A stretch of DNA of 13,727 nt from CAYIEP01 sp964362515 (lineage in GTDB: Bacteria > Patescibacteriota > Minisyncoccia > UBA6257 > UBA9933). This document shows positions 7,302-13,644 of this stretch, in pieces. Made by a program: the position numbers and the translations under genes. How positions within the stretch are numbered: position 1 is the first letter of the stretch; every line of letters starts with the position of its first letter. The stretch is taken from contig CAYIEP010000009.1 in the NCBI GenBank assembly GCA_964362515.1, positions 1-13,727 of the forward strand. Reading direction: 5' to 3'. Under the pieces are notes generated by a model, which saw only the letters and a program-made list of their open reading frames with translations, was not told the DNA's origin and made no database searches.

Positions 7302-8513
7302 ATGAAAATTGAGGAAGCCGGTTTAAAAATAATCCAGGATTCAAGAGGGAAAGATACTCTTGAGTCGTTTTTAAAAAGCGGAGATGGAATAGGATTTTTC
7401 AGCGTTCCTTCCGGCAAAAGCGCGGGAGTTCATGAGGTTTTTGTTTTGGACCCAACGGTTGCCGTTGAAAAATTTGAAAACATTATTAAGCCGGAAATAA
7501 TCAATAAAGAATTTGAAAATCAAAAAGAGTTTGACGATTTTTTAAGAGCATTAGACGGAACCGAAAATAAAAAAAATTTAGGCGGGAATTTAATTCTGGC
7601 TTTATCTTTGGGATTCGCTCGCCTTAAGGCAAAAAGCGAAAAAAAAGAATTATTTAACTACATTCATTCAATTACTCAATTACCCGATTACCCGATTACT
7701 AAATCGCCAAAACCCATTTTTAATGTAATTAACGGAGGAGCGCATGCGAAAAACAATCTTGATTTTCAGGAATTTCAGGCAATTCCGACAATAAATGATT
7801 TTCGGGTGTCTTTGGGCGTTGGTCAGGAATTTTATTTTAAACTGGGGACAGCTTTGGCGAAAAGATTCGGAAAAGAAAACGTATCATTGGGCGATGAAGC
7901 AGGATTTTCCGCGCCGTTTAAAAATAACGAAAATGCCATAGAAGAAATGGCGGAACTTATAAAAAGATACAATTATCCGTTAAAAATAGGGCTTGACGCC
8001 GCCGCCTCGCAATTTTACAGAGACGGTTATTATTTTTTGGAAGGGAAAAAATATTTCGCCGATGAACTAAAAGAATTTTACATCAGGTTAATTTCAAATT
8101 ACGAAATTTTATCAATAGAAGACCCTTTTTACGAAGAGGACTTCAGTTCGTTTACATCGCTTACCGCGGCTCTGGTCGGTTTAAAAAAACATCAGTTGGC
8201 GATTACCGATGATTTAACAACGACCAACCCAGAACGATTACAGAGGGCCATTAAAGAAAAAGCCGGCAACGCGATTTTAATAAAACCCAACCAAATCGGG
8301 ACGCTCACTGAAACTTTAGAAGTTATTGAGATGGCTTATAAAAATAATTGGCGTTGTATCGTCTCTCACAGAAGCGGAGAAACAAACGACGATTTTATAG
8401 CGGACCTTTCGGTAGCCATAGGGGCTTGGGGGCTTAAAGCCGGCCCGCCAAATATTTCAAAAAAAGAAAGAATGGCGAAATACGAAAGAATTATTGAGAT
8501 ACTTAGCCATTAG
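7302..8513 (+). CDS. eno: Enolase (phosphopyruvate hydratase)
   Basis: Converts 2-phosphoglycerate to phosphoenolpyruvate. At 403 residues it is shorter than the usual 420-430, but every recognisable catalytic element is present: PSGKSAG loop (36-42), NGGAHAKN with His148, FQEF with Glu157, GDEAGF with Glu199, Mg ligands Asp232, Glu273 (SIEDP) and Asp303/304 (ITDD), the base Lys328 (LIKPNQIGT), VSHRSGET (354-361) and Lys379 (LKAGPP). It should therefore be active. The loop between the N-terminal domain and the barrel (about 123-135) is encoded by a short tandem DNA repeat. ATG directly follows the stop of the membrane protein gene, without a Shine-Dalgarno. It converges on gpmI, the preceding glycolytic step, 15 bases away, and shares its gene run with RNase J. 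Confidence 0.97.
   Translation: MKIEEAGLKIIQDSRGKDTLESFLKSGDGIGFFSVPSGKSAGVHEVFVLDPTVAVEKFENIIKPEIINKEFENQKEFDDFLRALDGTENKKNLGGNLILALSLGFARLKAKSEKKELFNYIHSITQLPDYPITKSPKPIFNVINGGAHAKNNLDFQEFQAIPTINDFRVSLGVGQEFYFKLGTALAKRFGKENVSLGDEAGFSAPFKNNENAIEEMAELIKRYNYPLKIGLDAAASQFYRDGYYFLEGKKYFADELKEFYIRLISNYEILSIEDPFYEEDFSSFTSLTAALVGLKKHQLAITDDLTTTNPERLQRAIKEKAGNAILIKPNQIGTLTETLEVIEMAYKNNWRCIVSHRSGETNDDFIADLSVAIGAWGLKAGPPNISKKERMAKYERIIEILSH
7671..7702 (+). repeat. Four tandem 8-base units inside enolase
   Basis: Units ATTACTCA, ATTACCCG, ATTACCCG and ATTACTAA lie head to tail. The period of eight is not a multiple of three, so each unit is read in a different frame, giving the peptide ITQLPDYPITK. 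The segment sits in the linker just before the barrel motif PIFNVINGG, a place that tolerates length change. Confidence 0.8.
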
Positions 8514-8528
8514 CCACCAGTCAATCAG

Positions 8529-10088
8529 CTAAATTAAGGACTTAATAAGGCTTTGGCCGGTCATTTTTTTTGGTTTGGGAATGTCCATTAATTCCAAAAT
8601 AGTCGGAGCGATATCGGCGAGCACGCCGACGGAAATTTCTTCCGATTCATTTATTTGCCCTTCTGATTTTTCTTTTTTAAATTCCTTTGCCGCTAAATAA
8701 AAAGGAACCGGACCGGGGTCATGTTGGGTTTGGGGGGCTCCGGTAAGAGAATCAATAACCTTTTCAATATTCCCATGGTCGGACGTTATTATTAGAAACG
8801 CGTTTTTATCCAAACAGGCGTTTAAAATCTTTCCTATTTGTTCGTCTATTATTTCAATAGTTTTGACACAGGCTTCGTAATCTCCGGTATGAGCAAGCAT
8901 ATCCGGATTGGCGTAATTCGCTAAAATAAAATCAAAACCCCCTTCTTCAACGGCTTCAATAATCCTGCTCGTAATTTCATAAGATTTCATTTCCGGATTT
9001 TTTTCTTGGCGGATAACATTAGCCGACGGTATAAGGATACGATATTCATTTTTAAAAGGCTCTTCTCTTAGGCCGTTAAAGAAATATGTAATATGAGCGT
9101 ATTTTTGGGTTTCCGCGATTCGAAATTGATTTTTATTATTATCGGCCAGAACTTCGCCAAGCGTATTTTCAATTTTTTCTTGAGGAAAGGCGACCGGAAT
9201 TTTGAATTTATCGTTATACTGCGTCATAGTCGCCAGATACAAGTTTTTAAATTTTTTCGCGGGAAATTTTTGAAAATCCTTTTCTATAAAAACAGAAACA
9301 ATCTGGCGCATTCGGTCTTCCCGAAAATTAAAAAATATCACGGAATCATTTTCTTTAATGCCTTTATTTTCCGGACCCATTAAAACCGGTTCTACATATT
9401 CATCATCGAAATTTTTATCATGCGTTTTTTTGATGTGCGATTCAAGGTCAAGAGTCATTTCTCCTTCGCCGATTAAAACTTTATAAGCTTTTTCCGTCAA
9501 ATCCCAGTGGCCGTCTCTATCCATGGCATAGAATCTGCCGCTTAAACTCGCGATATATTCCTTAGGAACCTTTTTTATCAGTTCTATGGACGAATAGGGG
9601 GCGTCGTCTCTGCCGTCGGTAAAAAGATGAAGATTGATTTTCGGAACATTTTCTTTTTTGTCAGAGCTAAGCTCGGCTTCGGCGAAATCAATGAAAGCCA
9701 TAAGATGTTCTATTGAACTATGAACATTCCCGCGAGAAAGAAGACCGATAAGATTTACCGACGAATCATATTTTTTTGAATGTTCAAAAGCCTTTTTAAT
9801 AGCCTCATTTTTAAAAAACCCGCCATTTTTTATGGAAAGAGTGATTTTGGGATATATTTGATAGATTATTTTTCCGGCTCCTATATTTAAGTGTCCGACT
9901 TCGCTGTTTCCTTCTTCCCCCCACGGCAAACCAACGCTTGTTCCCGAAGCCTGAAGAACGCCGGCTAAAAAATTAGCCTTTATATAATTTATATTTTTGG
10001 GGTTGACCATATAAATCGGATTGGATTGATTTTTTTCTCCTATCCCCCAGCCGTCTAAAATTATTAAAACAACGGTTCTTTTTGACAT
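8529..10088 (-). CDS. gpmI: 2,3-bisphosphoglycerate-independent phosphoglycerate mutase
   Basis: Interconverts 3- and 2-phosphoglycerate. The 519-residue length matches the family (about 510). The phosphatase domain has Asp12 (LDGWG) and the nucleophile Ser62 in GNSEVGHLNIGAG. The inserted transferase domain carries TDGRDDAP (157-164), and substrate arginines sit in FNFREDRMRQ (253-262). The metal site is completed by Asp396 and His400 (NPDMLAH), Asp437-His438 (SDHGN) and His456. It is a member of the same alkaline phosphatase superfamily as the two genes at the left end. The gene faces enolase tail to tail and is divergent from RNase Y across a 131-base gap. The start has no Shine-Dalgarno, and a promoter-like -10 lies only six bases upstream. 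Confidence 0.97.
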   Translation of the reverse strand: MSKRTVVLIILDGWGIGEKNQSNPIYMVNPKNINYIKANFLAGVLQASGTSVGLPWGEEGNSEVGHLNIGAGKIIYQIYPKITLSIKNGGFFKNEAIKKAFEHSKKYDSSVNLIGLLSRGNVHSSIEHLMAFIDFAEAELSSDKKENVPKINLHLFTDGRDDAPYSSIELIKKVPKEYIASLSGRFYAMDRDGHWDLTEKAYKVLIGEGEMTLDLESHIKKTHDKNFDDEYVEPVLMGPENKGIKENDSVIFFNFREDRMRQIVSVFIEKDFQKFPAKKFKNLYLATMTQYNDKFKIPVAFPQEKIENTLGEVLADNNKNQFRIAETQKYAHITYFFNGLREEPFKNEYRILIPSANVIRQEKNPEMKSYEITSRIIEAVEEGGFDFILANYANPDMLAHTGDYEACVKTIEIIDEQIGKILNACLDKNAFLIITSDHGNIEKVIDSLTGAPQTQHDPGPVPFYLAAKEFKKEKSEGQINESEEISVGVLADIAPTILELMDIPKPKKMTGQSLIKSLI

Positions 10089-10094
10089 CGCTTT

Positions 10095-10131
10095 ATTTTA
10101 ATCTTATAATGGTTTTACTTCAAGAAATTAA
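10095..10131 (-). promoter_or_regulatory. gpmI promoter region (two overlapping candidates)
   Basis: Reading the minus strand, TTGAAG (10123-10118) and TAAAAT (10100-10095) are 17 bases apart; TTAATT (10131-10126) and TATAAG (10108-10103) are also 17 apart. The first would start transcription almost at the gpmI ATG (10088) and give a leaderless message; the second would leave a leader of a few bases. I cannot choose between them from sequence alone. Confidence 0.45.
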
Positions 10132-10161
10132 CGATTCCTAATGCAATTCAAAAATCAATGA

Positions 10162-10179
10162 AACGGATTGATTTCCGTT
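10162..10179 (+). promoter_or_regulatory. Inverted repeat with a -35-like centre, upstream of RNase Y
   Basis: AACGGA (10162-10167) and TCCGTT (10174-10179) are a perfect inverted repeat around TTGATT. TTGATT followed after 17 bases by TATGAA (10191-10196) is a weak promoter pointing at RNase Y. An inverted repeat covering a -35 is a common operator layout, but a small RNA hairpin or chance is possible. It lies between the divergent gpmI and RNase Y genes. Confidence 0.3.
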
Positions 10180-10219
10180 CACGGGTTTGTTATGAAGAAA
10201 TTAGCGAACAATTTAATAT

Positions 10220-11743
10220 ATGTTTCAATATCCGATAATTCTGGCGATTTTTTTGGTTTTAGGAGCGGCCATAGGTTACTTTGCGAGACATTTTATAGGA
10301 ATAAGAGCCGCTAGTTCAGTAGAGCAAAAAATAAAAAAACAAATAGATGAATCGCGTTCAAGGGCCAAAGAATTAATACTTGAAGCCCAAGAAAAATCAA
10401 CAAGCCTTTTAGAGGAAGTAAAAAAAGAAGAAAGAGAAAGCAAGACCCAGATTACGCGGCTTGAGGAAAGAATGATAAAAAAAGAAGAGTTGGCCGAGAA
10501 ACAGTTGTCCGATTTAAGAAATAAAGAAAATCAGCTTAATCAGGAGATAGAAAAAACAAAACAATCTCAACAAGAAAACGAGGAATTAAGAAAAAAAAGC
10601 GTTAAAGAACTGGAACGAGTGGCCGATATGAACGTCGATGAAGCGAAGAAAGCGCTTTTTGAAGACATTAAATTAATGTATCAAAAAGATTTAGTTATAT
10701 CCGTTCAGAAACTTGAGAGGGAAAGAAAAGAAGAACTTGAGAAAAAAAGCGTTGAAATTATGGCTTCGGCAATGCAAAGGCTTTCAAGGGTTCATGTGTC
10801 GGAGGCGACAACGTCGGCTTTTAATATCAGCGACGAAAACCTTAAAGGAAAAATAATCGGTCGGGAAGGAAGAAATATAAGAGCGTTGGAAAAGGCGACC
10901 GGAGCGGAATTTATAATAGACGAGAATCCGGACACAATAATAATTTCCTCTTTTGACCCAATAAGAAGGGAAATCGCCAAGATGGCGCTTGAGAAACTTA
11001 TTAAAGACGGAAGAATTCAGCCGGCGAAAATAGAAGAAAAAGTCGAAGAGTCAAAGAACGAATTAAGTAAAAGAATAATAGAAATTGGAGAAAATGCCGT
11101 AAGAGAGCTTGGAATATACGATTTTCCCAAAGAAATCATTCAGCTTTTAGGAAGGCTTAATTTTAGGTACAGTTACGGCCAGAGCGTTCTGGATAATTCA
11201 GTGGAGGCTTCTTATTTAGCCGGGATGCTCGCTTCCGAGCTTGGACTTAATGTTGATACGGCCAAAAAAGGAGCTCTTGTCCATGACATAGGAAAAGCCA
11301 TAGACCATGAAGTTGAAGGAACCCACGTAGAATTAGGAAGAAAGATTCTTAAAAAATACGGCGTGGCCGAAGAAGTTATAAGGGCGATGGAGTCTCATCA
11401 TGAAGAATATCCTTTTTCAACATCGGAATCTTATATTGTCGCGGCTGCCGACTCTTTGTCCGCCGGAAGGCCGGGAGCAAGAAGAGATAATCTGGAAAAT
11501 TATATTAAAAAACTTGAAGACCTGGAAAAGATAGCCGTAAGTTTTGAAGGAGTTAAAAACGCTTACGCCATTTCCGCCGGCAGGGAATTAAGGGTTTTTG
11601 TTACTCCGGAAAAAATAGACGATTTCGGAGCGCTTCAACTTGCCAGAAATATCGCCTTAAAAATAGAGTCCGAGATTAAATACCCGGGTGAAATCAAAGT
11701 TAACGTGATAAGAGAAGTAAGAGCGGTGGAATATGCCAGGTAG
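10220..11743 (+). CDS. rny: Ribonuclease Y
   Basis: A 507-residue membrane-tethered endoribonuclease that starts mRNA decay in many bacteria lacking RNase E. Order of parts: N-terminal membrane anchor (about 5-22), long charged coiled coil (about 33-180), KH RNA-binding domain with GREG at 214-217, HD catalytic domain with LVHDIGKAIDHE (353-364) and SHH (392-394), then a conserved C-terminal part including GRPGARRDNLENY (416-428) and ending in IREVRAVEYAR. Length and layout are standard. One oddity is in the HD domain: the family motif YGQNVLxHS is YGQSVLDNS (319-327), so the first histidine metal ligand is Asn326. Codon 11195-11197 reads AAT. Other HD residues are intact. The gene is divergent from gpmI; the HU gene follows with its own promoter. 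Confidence 0.96.
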   Translation: MFQYPIILAIFLVLGAAIGYFARHFIGIRAASSVEQKIKKQIDESRSRAKELILEAQEKSTSLLEEVKKEERESKTQITRLEERMIKKEELAEKQLSDLRNKENQLNQEIEKTKQSQQENEELRKKSVKELERVADMNVDEAKKALFEDIKLMYQKDLVISVQKLERERKEELEKKSVEIMASAMQRLSRVHVSEATTSAFNISDENLKGKIIGREGRNIRALEKATGAEFIIDENPDTIIISSFDPIRREIAKMALEKLIKDGRIQPAKIEEKVEESKNELSKRIIEIGENAVRELGIYDFPKEIIQLLGRLNFRYSYGQSVLDNSVEASYLAGMLASELGLNVDTAKKGALVHDIGKAIDHEVEGTHVELGRKILKKYGVAEEVIRAMESHHEEYPFSTSESYIVAAADSLSAGRPGARRDNLENYIKKLEDLEKIAVSFEGVKNAYAISAGRELRVFVTPEKIDDFGALQLARNIALKIESEIKYPGEIKVNVIREVRAVEYAR

Positions 11744-11772
11744 TTGTTTTAATTAGATTTCTGCTATATAAT
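11744..11772 (+). promoter_or_regulatory. Promoter of the HU gene
   Basis: TTGTTT (11744-11749) and a consensus TATAAT (11767-11772) are 17 bases apart, with TG upstream of the -10. The -35 starts on the base after the RNase Y stop. The likely 5' leader is about 40 bases and holds no clear Shine-Dalgarno. This is the best promoter in the window, fitting an abundant nucleoid protein. Confidence 0.75.
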
Positions 11773-11820
11773 TCCGTCATATTTAAAAAAGGTCGATTAA
11801 AGTTTTAAGATTTAGCAATT

Positions 11821-12096
11821 ATGAACAAAGTAGAACTTATTGAAGTAGTAATGAAAGCGTCCGGTATTGAGGTTAAAAAACAAGCTACCGAAGCGGTTGA
11901 AGCTGTTTTTGACACCATTACAAAAACCTTGTCTAAAGGAGAAGAGGTTGCTATCGCCGGTTTCGGCGCATTCAGGGTTGTCAAAAGGGCGGCCAGAATG
12001 GGCATTAATCCGAAAACCGGAGAAAAGATTCAAATAGCCGCTTCCATAAAGCCGAAATTTAAAGCGGGAAAAGCCTTTAAAGACGCCGTCAAATAA
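11821..12096 (+). CDS. hup: HU-family nucleoid DNA-binding protein
   Basis: A 91-residue protein of standard HU length. It shows the start MNKVELIEVV, the hydrophobic GFGAFRVVKRAARMG turn (47-61) leading into the DNA-binding arm, the arm tip motif INPKTGEKIQI (62-72) with the minor-groove proline, and the closing FKAGKAFKDAVK. It acts as a dimer that bends and wraps DNA. It has a strong promoter directly upstream and a hairpin terminator about 28 bases after the stop, so it is probably its own transcription unit. An IHF-like role is possible in principle, but the sequence is typical of HU. Confidence 0.95.
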   Translation: MNKVELIEVVMKASGIEVKKQATEAVEAVFDTITKTLSKGEEVAIAGFGAFRVVKRAARMGINPKTGEKIQIAASIKPKFKAGKAFKDAVK

Positions 12097-12116
12097 ATTA
12101 GTTTTTCTGGCTAATT

Positions 12117-12150
12117 TCAAAAAACCCCGAGCTTAGCTCGGGGTTTTTTT
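12117..12150. terminator. Bidirectional intrinsic terminator between HU and the sigma-partner gene
   Basis: CCCCGAGC (12125-12132), loop TTA, and GCTCGGGG (12136-12143) form a perfect 8-base stem. It is flanked by an A tract (12118-12124) on the left and a T tract (12144-12150) on the right, so either strand yields a hairpin followed by U residues. It ends both the HU transcript and the converging minus-strand transcript, whose last stop codon begins within the T tract. Confidence 0.95.
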
Positions 12151-12643
12151 ATTTAATCAGGGAATTTATTTCAAGAAGAGATTTTTGAACGGATTCTATT
12201 TTATTTAGAAATGCCTTAAGGTCGTCAATGTTTTCGTTATTCAGTTCGCCGTTGACGGATTCTAAATCTTTAATAATGCCTTCCAATATTTTTTGGACAT
12301 CATTTACGGAATTCCGGTTGATGCTTAACGGTTGATTTTCAATAATATATTTTATTTCATCAAGTTTTATTTGAATGTCGCCGTTTACCTCATTCGCTTT
12401 AACCATTAAATTATTTTTATTTTTTTCATTGGAATAATTCAAGCCGTAAACGCCGCTTATTACCAAAACAAAGGAAAAAACGGCGATTGCCGCGTATTTA
12501 AAGCTGAAAACATAAAGGAAACCGATTTTTTCAACGGGTTCTCTTTTAGACATTAAAATAATATTGAGCGAATTCTCGGAAAAATCTTTTCGCGGCTCAA
12601 TACTTTTCAGCGCTTTTAATTTTTCTATAATTCTTTGGTCCAT
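12149..12643 (-). CDS. Single-pass membrane protein next to an ECF sigma factor, candidate anti-sigma factor
   Basis: A 164-residue protein not assignable to a family by eye. The first 45 residues are hydrophilic, with a motif-like stretch KLKALKSIEPRKDFSENSL (8-26), followed by one membrane segment (about 50-67) and a C-terminal region (85-164) rich in charged and Leu/Ile residues that looks like a coiled coil or helical bundle. The gene starts one base after the sigma factor stop on the same strand, so they are co-expressed. A membrane protein with a cytoplasmic N-terminus encoded directly after an ECF sigma factor is the classic layout for an anti-sigma factor, but there is no zinc-binding HxxxCxxC motif, so this role is inferred from context. 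Small membrane proteins of the DUF5667 type are an alternative comparison. Confidence 0.7.
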   Translation of the reverse strand: MDQRIIEKLKALKSIEPRKDFSENSLNIILMSKREPVEKIGFLYVFSFKYAAIAVFSFVLVISGVYGLNYSNEKNKNNLMVKANEVNGDIQIKLDEIKYIIENQPLSINRNSVNDVQKILEGIIKDLESVNGELNNENIDDLKAFLNKIESVQKSLLEINSLIK

Positions 12644-12644
12644 T

Positions 12645-13190
12645 TTATTTATCTTCCATTATTCTTTTTAAATCTTTTACCGCTCTATGTTGAATCAATT
12701 TCACCGCGATCTGGCTTTTTTTAACGATTGAAGAAACTTCTTTAATCGATAATTCTTCGATAAATCTTAAAACAATAACATCTTGTTGTTCGGGCTTAAG
12801 GCTTTTTATCGCCGTTTTTATTTTTTCAACATTCAGCGAGAAATCTATTTCTTGGTCTATTTTAGTATCGGATTTCAGCGAATCCCTTAATAACTCATTG
12901 CCGTCCAAGCTAAGATTATTTTTCTTGGTTCGGTAATGGTCGATTATCCGGTTTCTCGCTATTCTGTAAACCCAAGCGCCGAACGGCAGTTCTTTGAATT
13001 TATAACTTTCTATTTTCTGCCAGGCGTTTAAAAAAACTTGGTGAGTGATATCTTCGGCTTCCTCACGATGGCCAACTTTAAGATATACAAACCGATAAAT
13101 TTTCGGTTGGTAATGGCTATAAAGCTGACCAAAAGCCGAAGATTCACCCCTAATGGCGCCTTTTATTAATTTTTCTTCGCCATCTATCAT
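12645..13190 (-). CDS. ECF-type sigma-70 family RNA polymerase sigma factor
   Basis: A 181-residue sigma factor with only regions 2 and 4. Region 2 (about 15-88) contains the core-binding EEAEDITHQVFLNAW (43-57) and the -10 recognition helix FGAWVYRIARNRIIDHYR (70-87). Region 4 (about 120-178) has LKPEQQDVIVLRFIEELSIKEVSS and a helix-turn-helix ending in HRAVKDLKRIM. I place the start at ATG 13190; the frame is open to 13280, but that extension would run through the tRNA-Gly gene and reads as non-protein-like sequence. The message begins about 33 bases after the tRNA, so it may be cut from a tRNA-containing transcript or use a local promoter. The following gene, one base away, is its probable partner. 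The target regulon cannot be read from this window. Confidence 0.93.
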   Translation of the reverse strand: MIDGEEKLIKGAIRGESSAFGQLYSHYQPKIYRFVYLKVGHREEAEDITHQVFLNAWQKIESYKFKELPFGAWVYRIARNRIIDHYRTKKNNLSLDGNELLRDSLKSDTKIDQEIDFSLNVEKIKTAIKSLKPEQQDVIVLRFIEELSIKEVSSIVKKSQIAVKLIQHRAVKDLKRIMEDK

Positions 13191-13223
13191 ATGAAAACGA
13201 ATGAGATAATAATTAGTTTCCGG

Positions 13224-13294
13224 AGCGGGACACGAGAATCGAACTCGCGCCTCGATCTTGGCAAGATCGTGTACTACCACTATACTAGTCCCGC
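13224..13294 (-). tRNA. tRNA-Gly (anticodon GCC)
   Basis: On the minus strand the acceptor GCGGGAC (13294-13288) pairs with GTCCCGC (13231-13225), with discriminator T at 13224. The anticodon arm CGATC-TTGCCAA-GATCG carries GCC (plus-strand positions 13260-13262), and the T arm is GCGAG-TTCGATT-CTCGT. The bases after the discriminator are CCG, so the 3' CCA is not encoded and must be added by the CCA-adding enzyme. A TATAGT -10-like box lies at 13311-13306, about 11 bases before the tRNA. Confidence 0.95.
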
Positions 13295-13374
13295 ATTTTA
13301 GCTATACTATACTCCTTAGTATTAGACATTTTATCAGAATAAGGCGGGTAAAATCAAATAAATCGGCAGGCTTT

Positions 13375-13524
13375 CTACTTTATTGGCGGCAATCCTTTCG
13401 GCCCATTTACTTTTGGACTTTGGTTTGGACCGATAAAAGTATCTTTGGCGGAATAATTATAAATAAAATATAAAAACACTAAAGCGATTAACATAATTAA
13501 AGCAATTAATAATTTTTTAATCAT
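13375..13524 (-). CDS. Small single-pass membrane peptide of 49 residues
   Basis: On the minus strand an open frame runs from ATG 13524 to TAG 13375. It encodes MIKKLLIALIMLIALVFLYF, then a short polar tail ending in GPNQSPKVNGPKGLPPIK. Residues 4-22 form a strong membrane segment after a lysine pair, and the tail is rich in Gly, Pro and Lys. The order basic-hydrophobic-polar is typical of genuine small membrane proteins, whereas the plus-strand frame over the same bases looks random. The ATG is only five bases after the end of tRNA-Lys, so the mRNA 5' end would be created by tRNA processing, with no room for a normal leader. I recognise no family; it could be a chance frame in AT-rich spacer. 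Confidence 0.5.
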   Translation of the reverse strand: MIKKLLIALIMLIALVFLYFIYNYSAKDTFIGPNQSPKVNGPKGLPPIK

Positions 13525-13528
13525 TTTG

Positions 13529-13601
13529 TCCGCCCACCAGGATTCGAACCTGGGACCGTTTGCTTAAGAGGCAACTGCTCTACCAACTGAGCTATGGGCG
13601 G
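13529..13601 (-). tRNA. tRNA-Lys (anticodon CTT)
   Basis: On the minus strand the acceptor CCGCCCA (13601-13595 on the plus strand reads TGGGCGG) pairs with TGGGCGG (13536-13530 reading), with discriminator A at 13529. The D arm is AGCTCAGTTGGTAGAGC, the anticodon loop CTCTTAA gives CTT (plus 13566-13568), and the T arm is CCAGG-TTCGAAT-CCTGG. CCA is not encoded. A TAAAAT -10-like box is at 13619-13614, about 12 bases upstream. The 5' half and upstream region are duplicated further right. Confidence 0.95.
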
Positions 13602-13633
13602 ATAATAATTTATATTTTACCTTATTAACATAC
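13579..13633 (-). repeat. 55-base direct repeat, copy within the intact tRNA-Lys and its promoter
   Basis: This block covers the first 23 bases of tRNA-Lys and its AT-rich upstream region including the -10-like box. It is identical to 13673-13727, 94 bases away; the bases to its left (13578 versus 13672) differ. Confidence 0.97.
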
Positions 13634-13644
13634 TCGTGCTATAT

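Noticed and set aside
8510..8532. TTAGC...GCTAA inverted repeat between enolase and gpmI as a terminator
   Set aside because: The stem is only five bases with no T tract.
13191..13280. Upstream extension of the sigma factor frame to 13280
   Set aside because: It runs through tRNA-Gly and the added residues do not resemble sigma factor sequence; ATG 13190 gives a normal ECF N-terminus.
13258..13473. Plus-strand 71-residue frame
   Set aside because: It overlaps tRNA-Gly and the minus-strand small peptide, has no start signal and has no coherent domain or membrane pattern.
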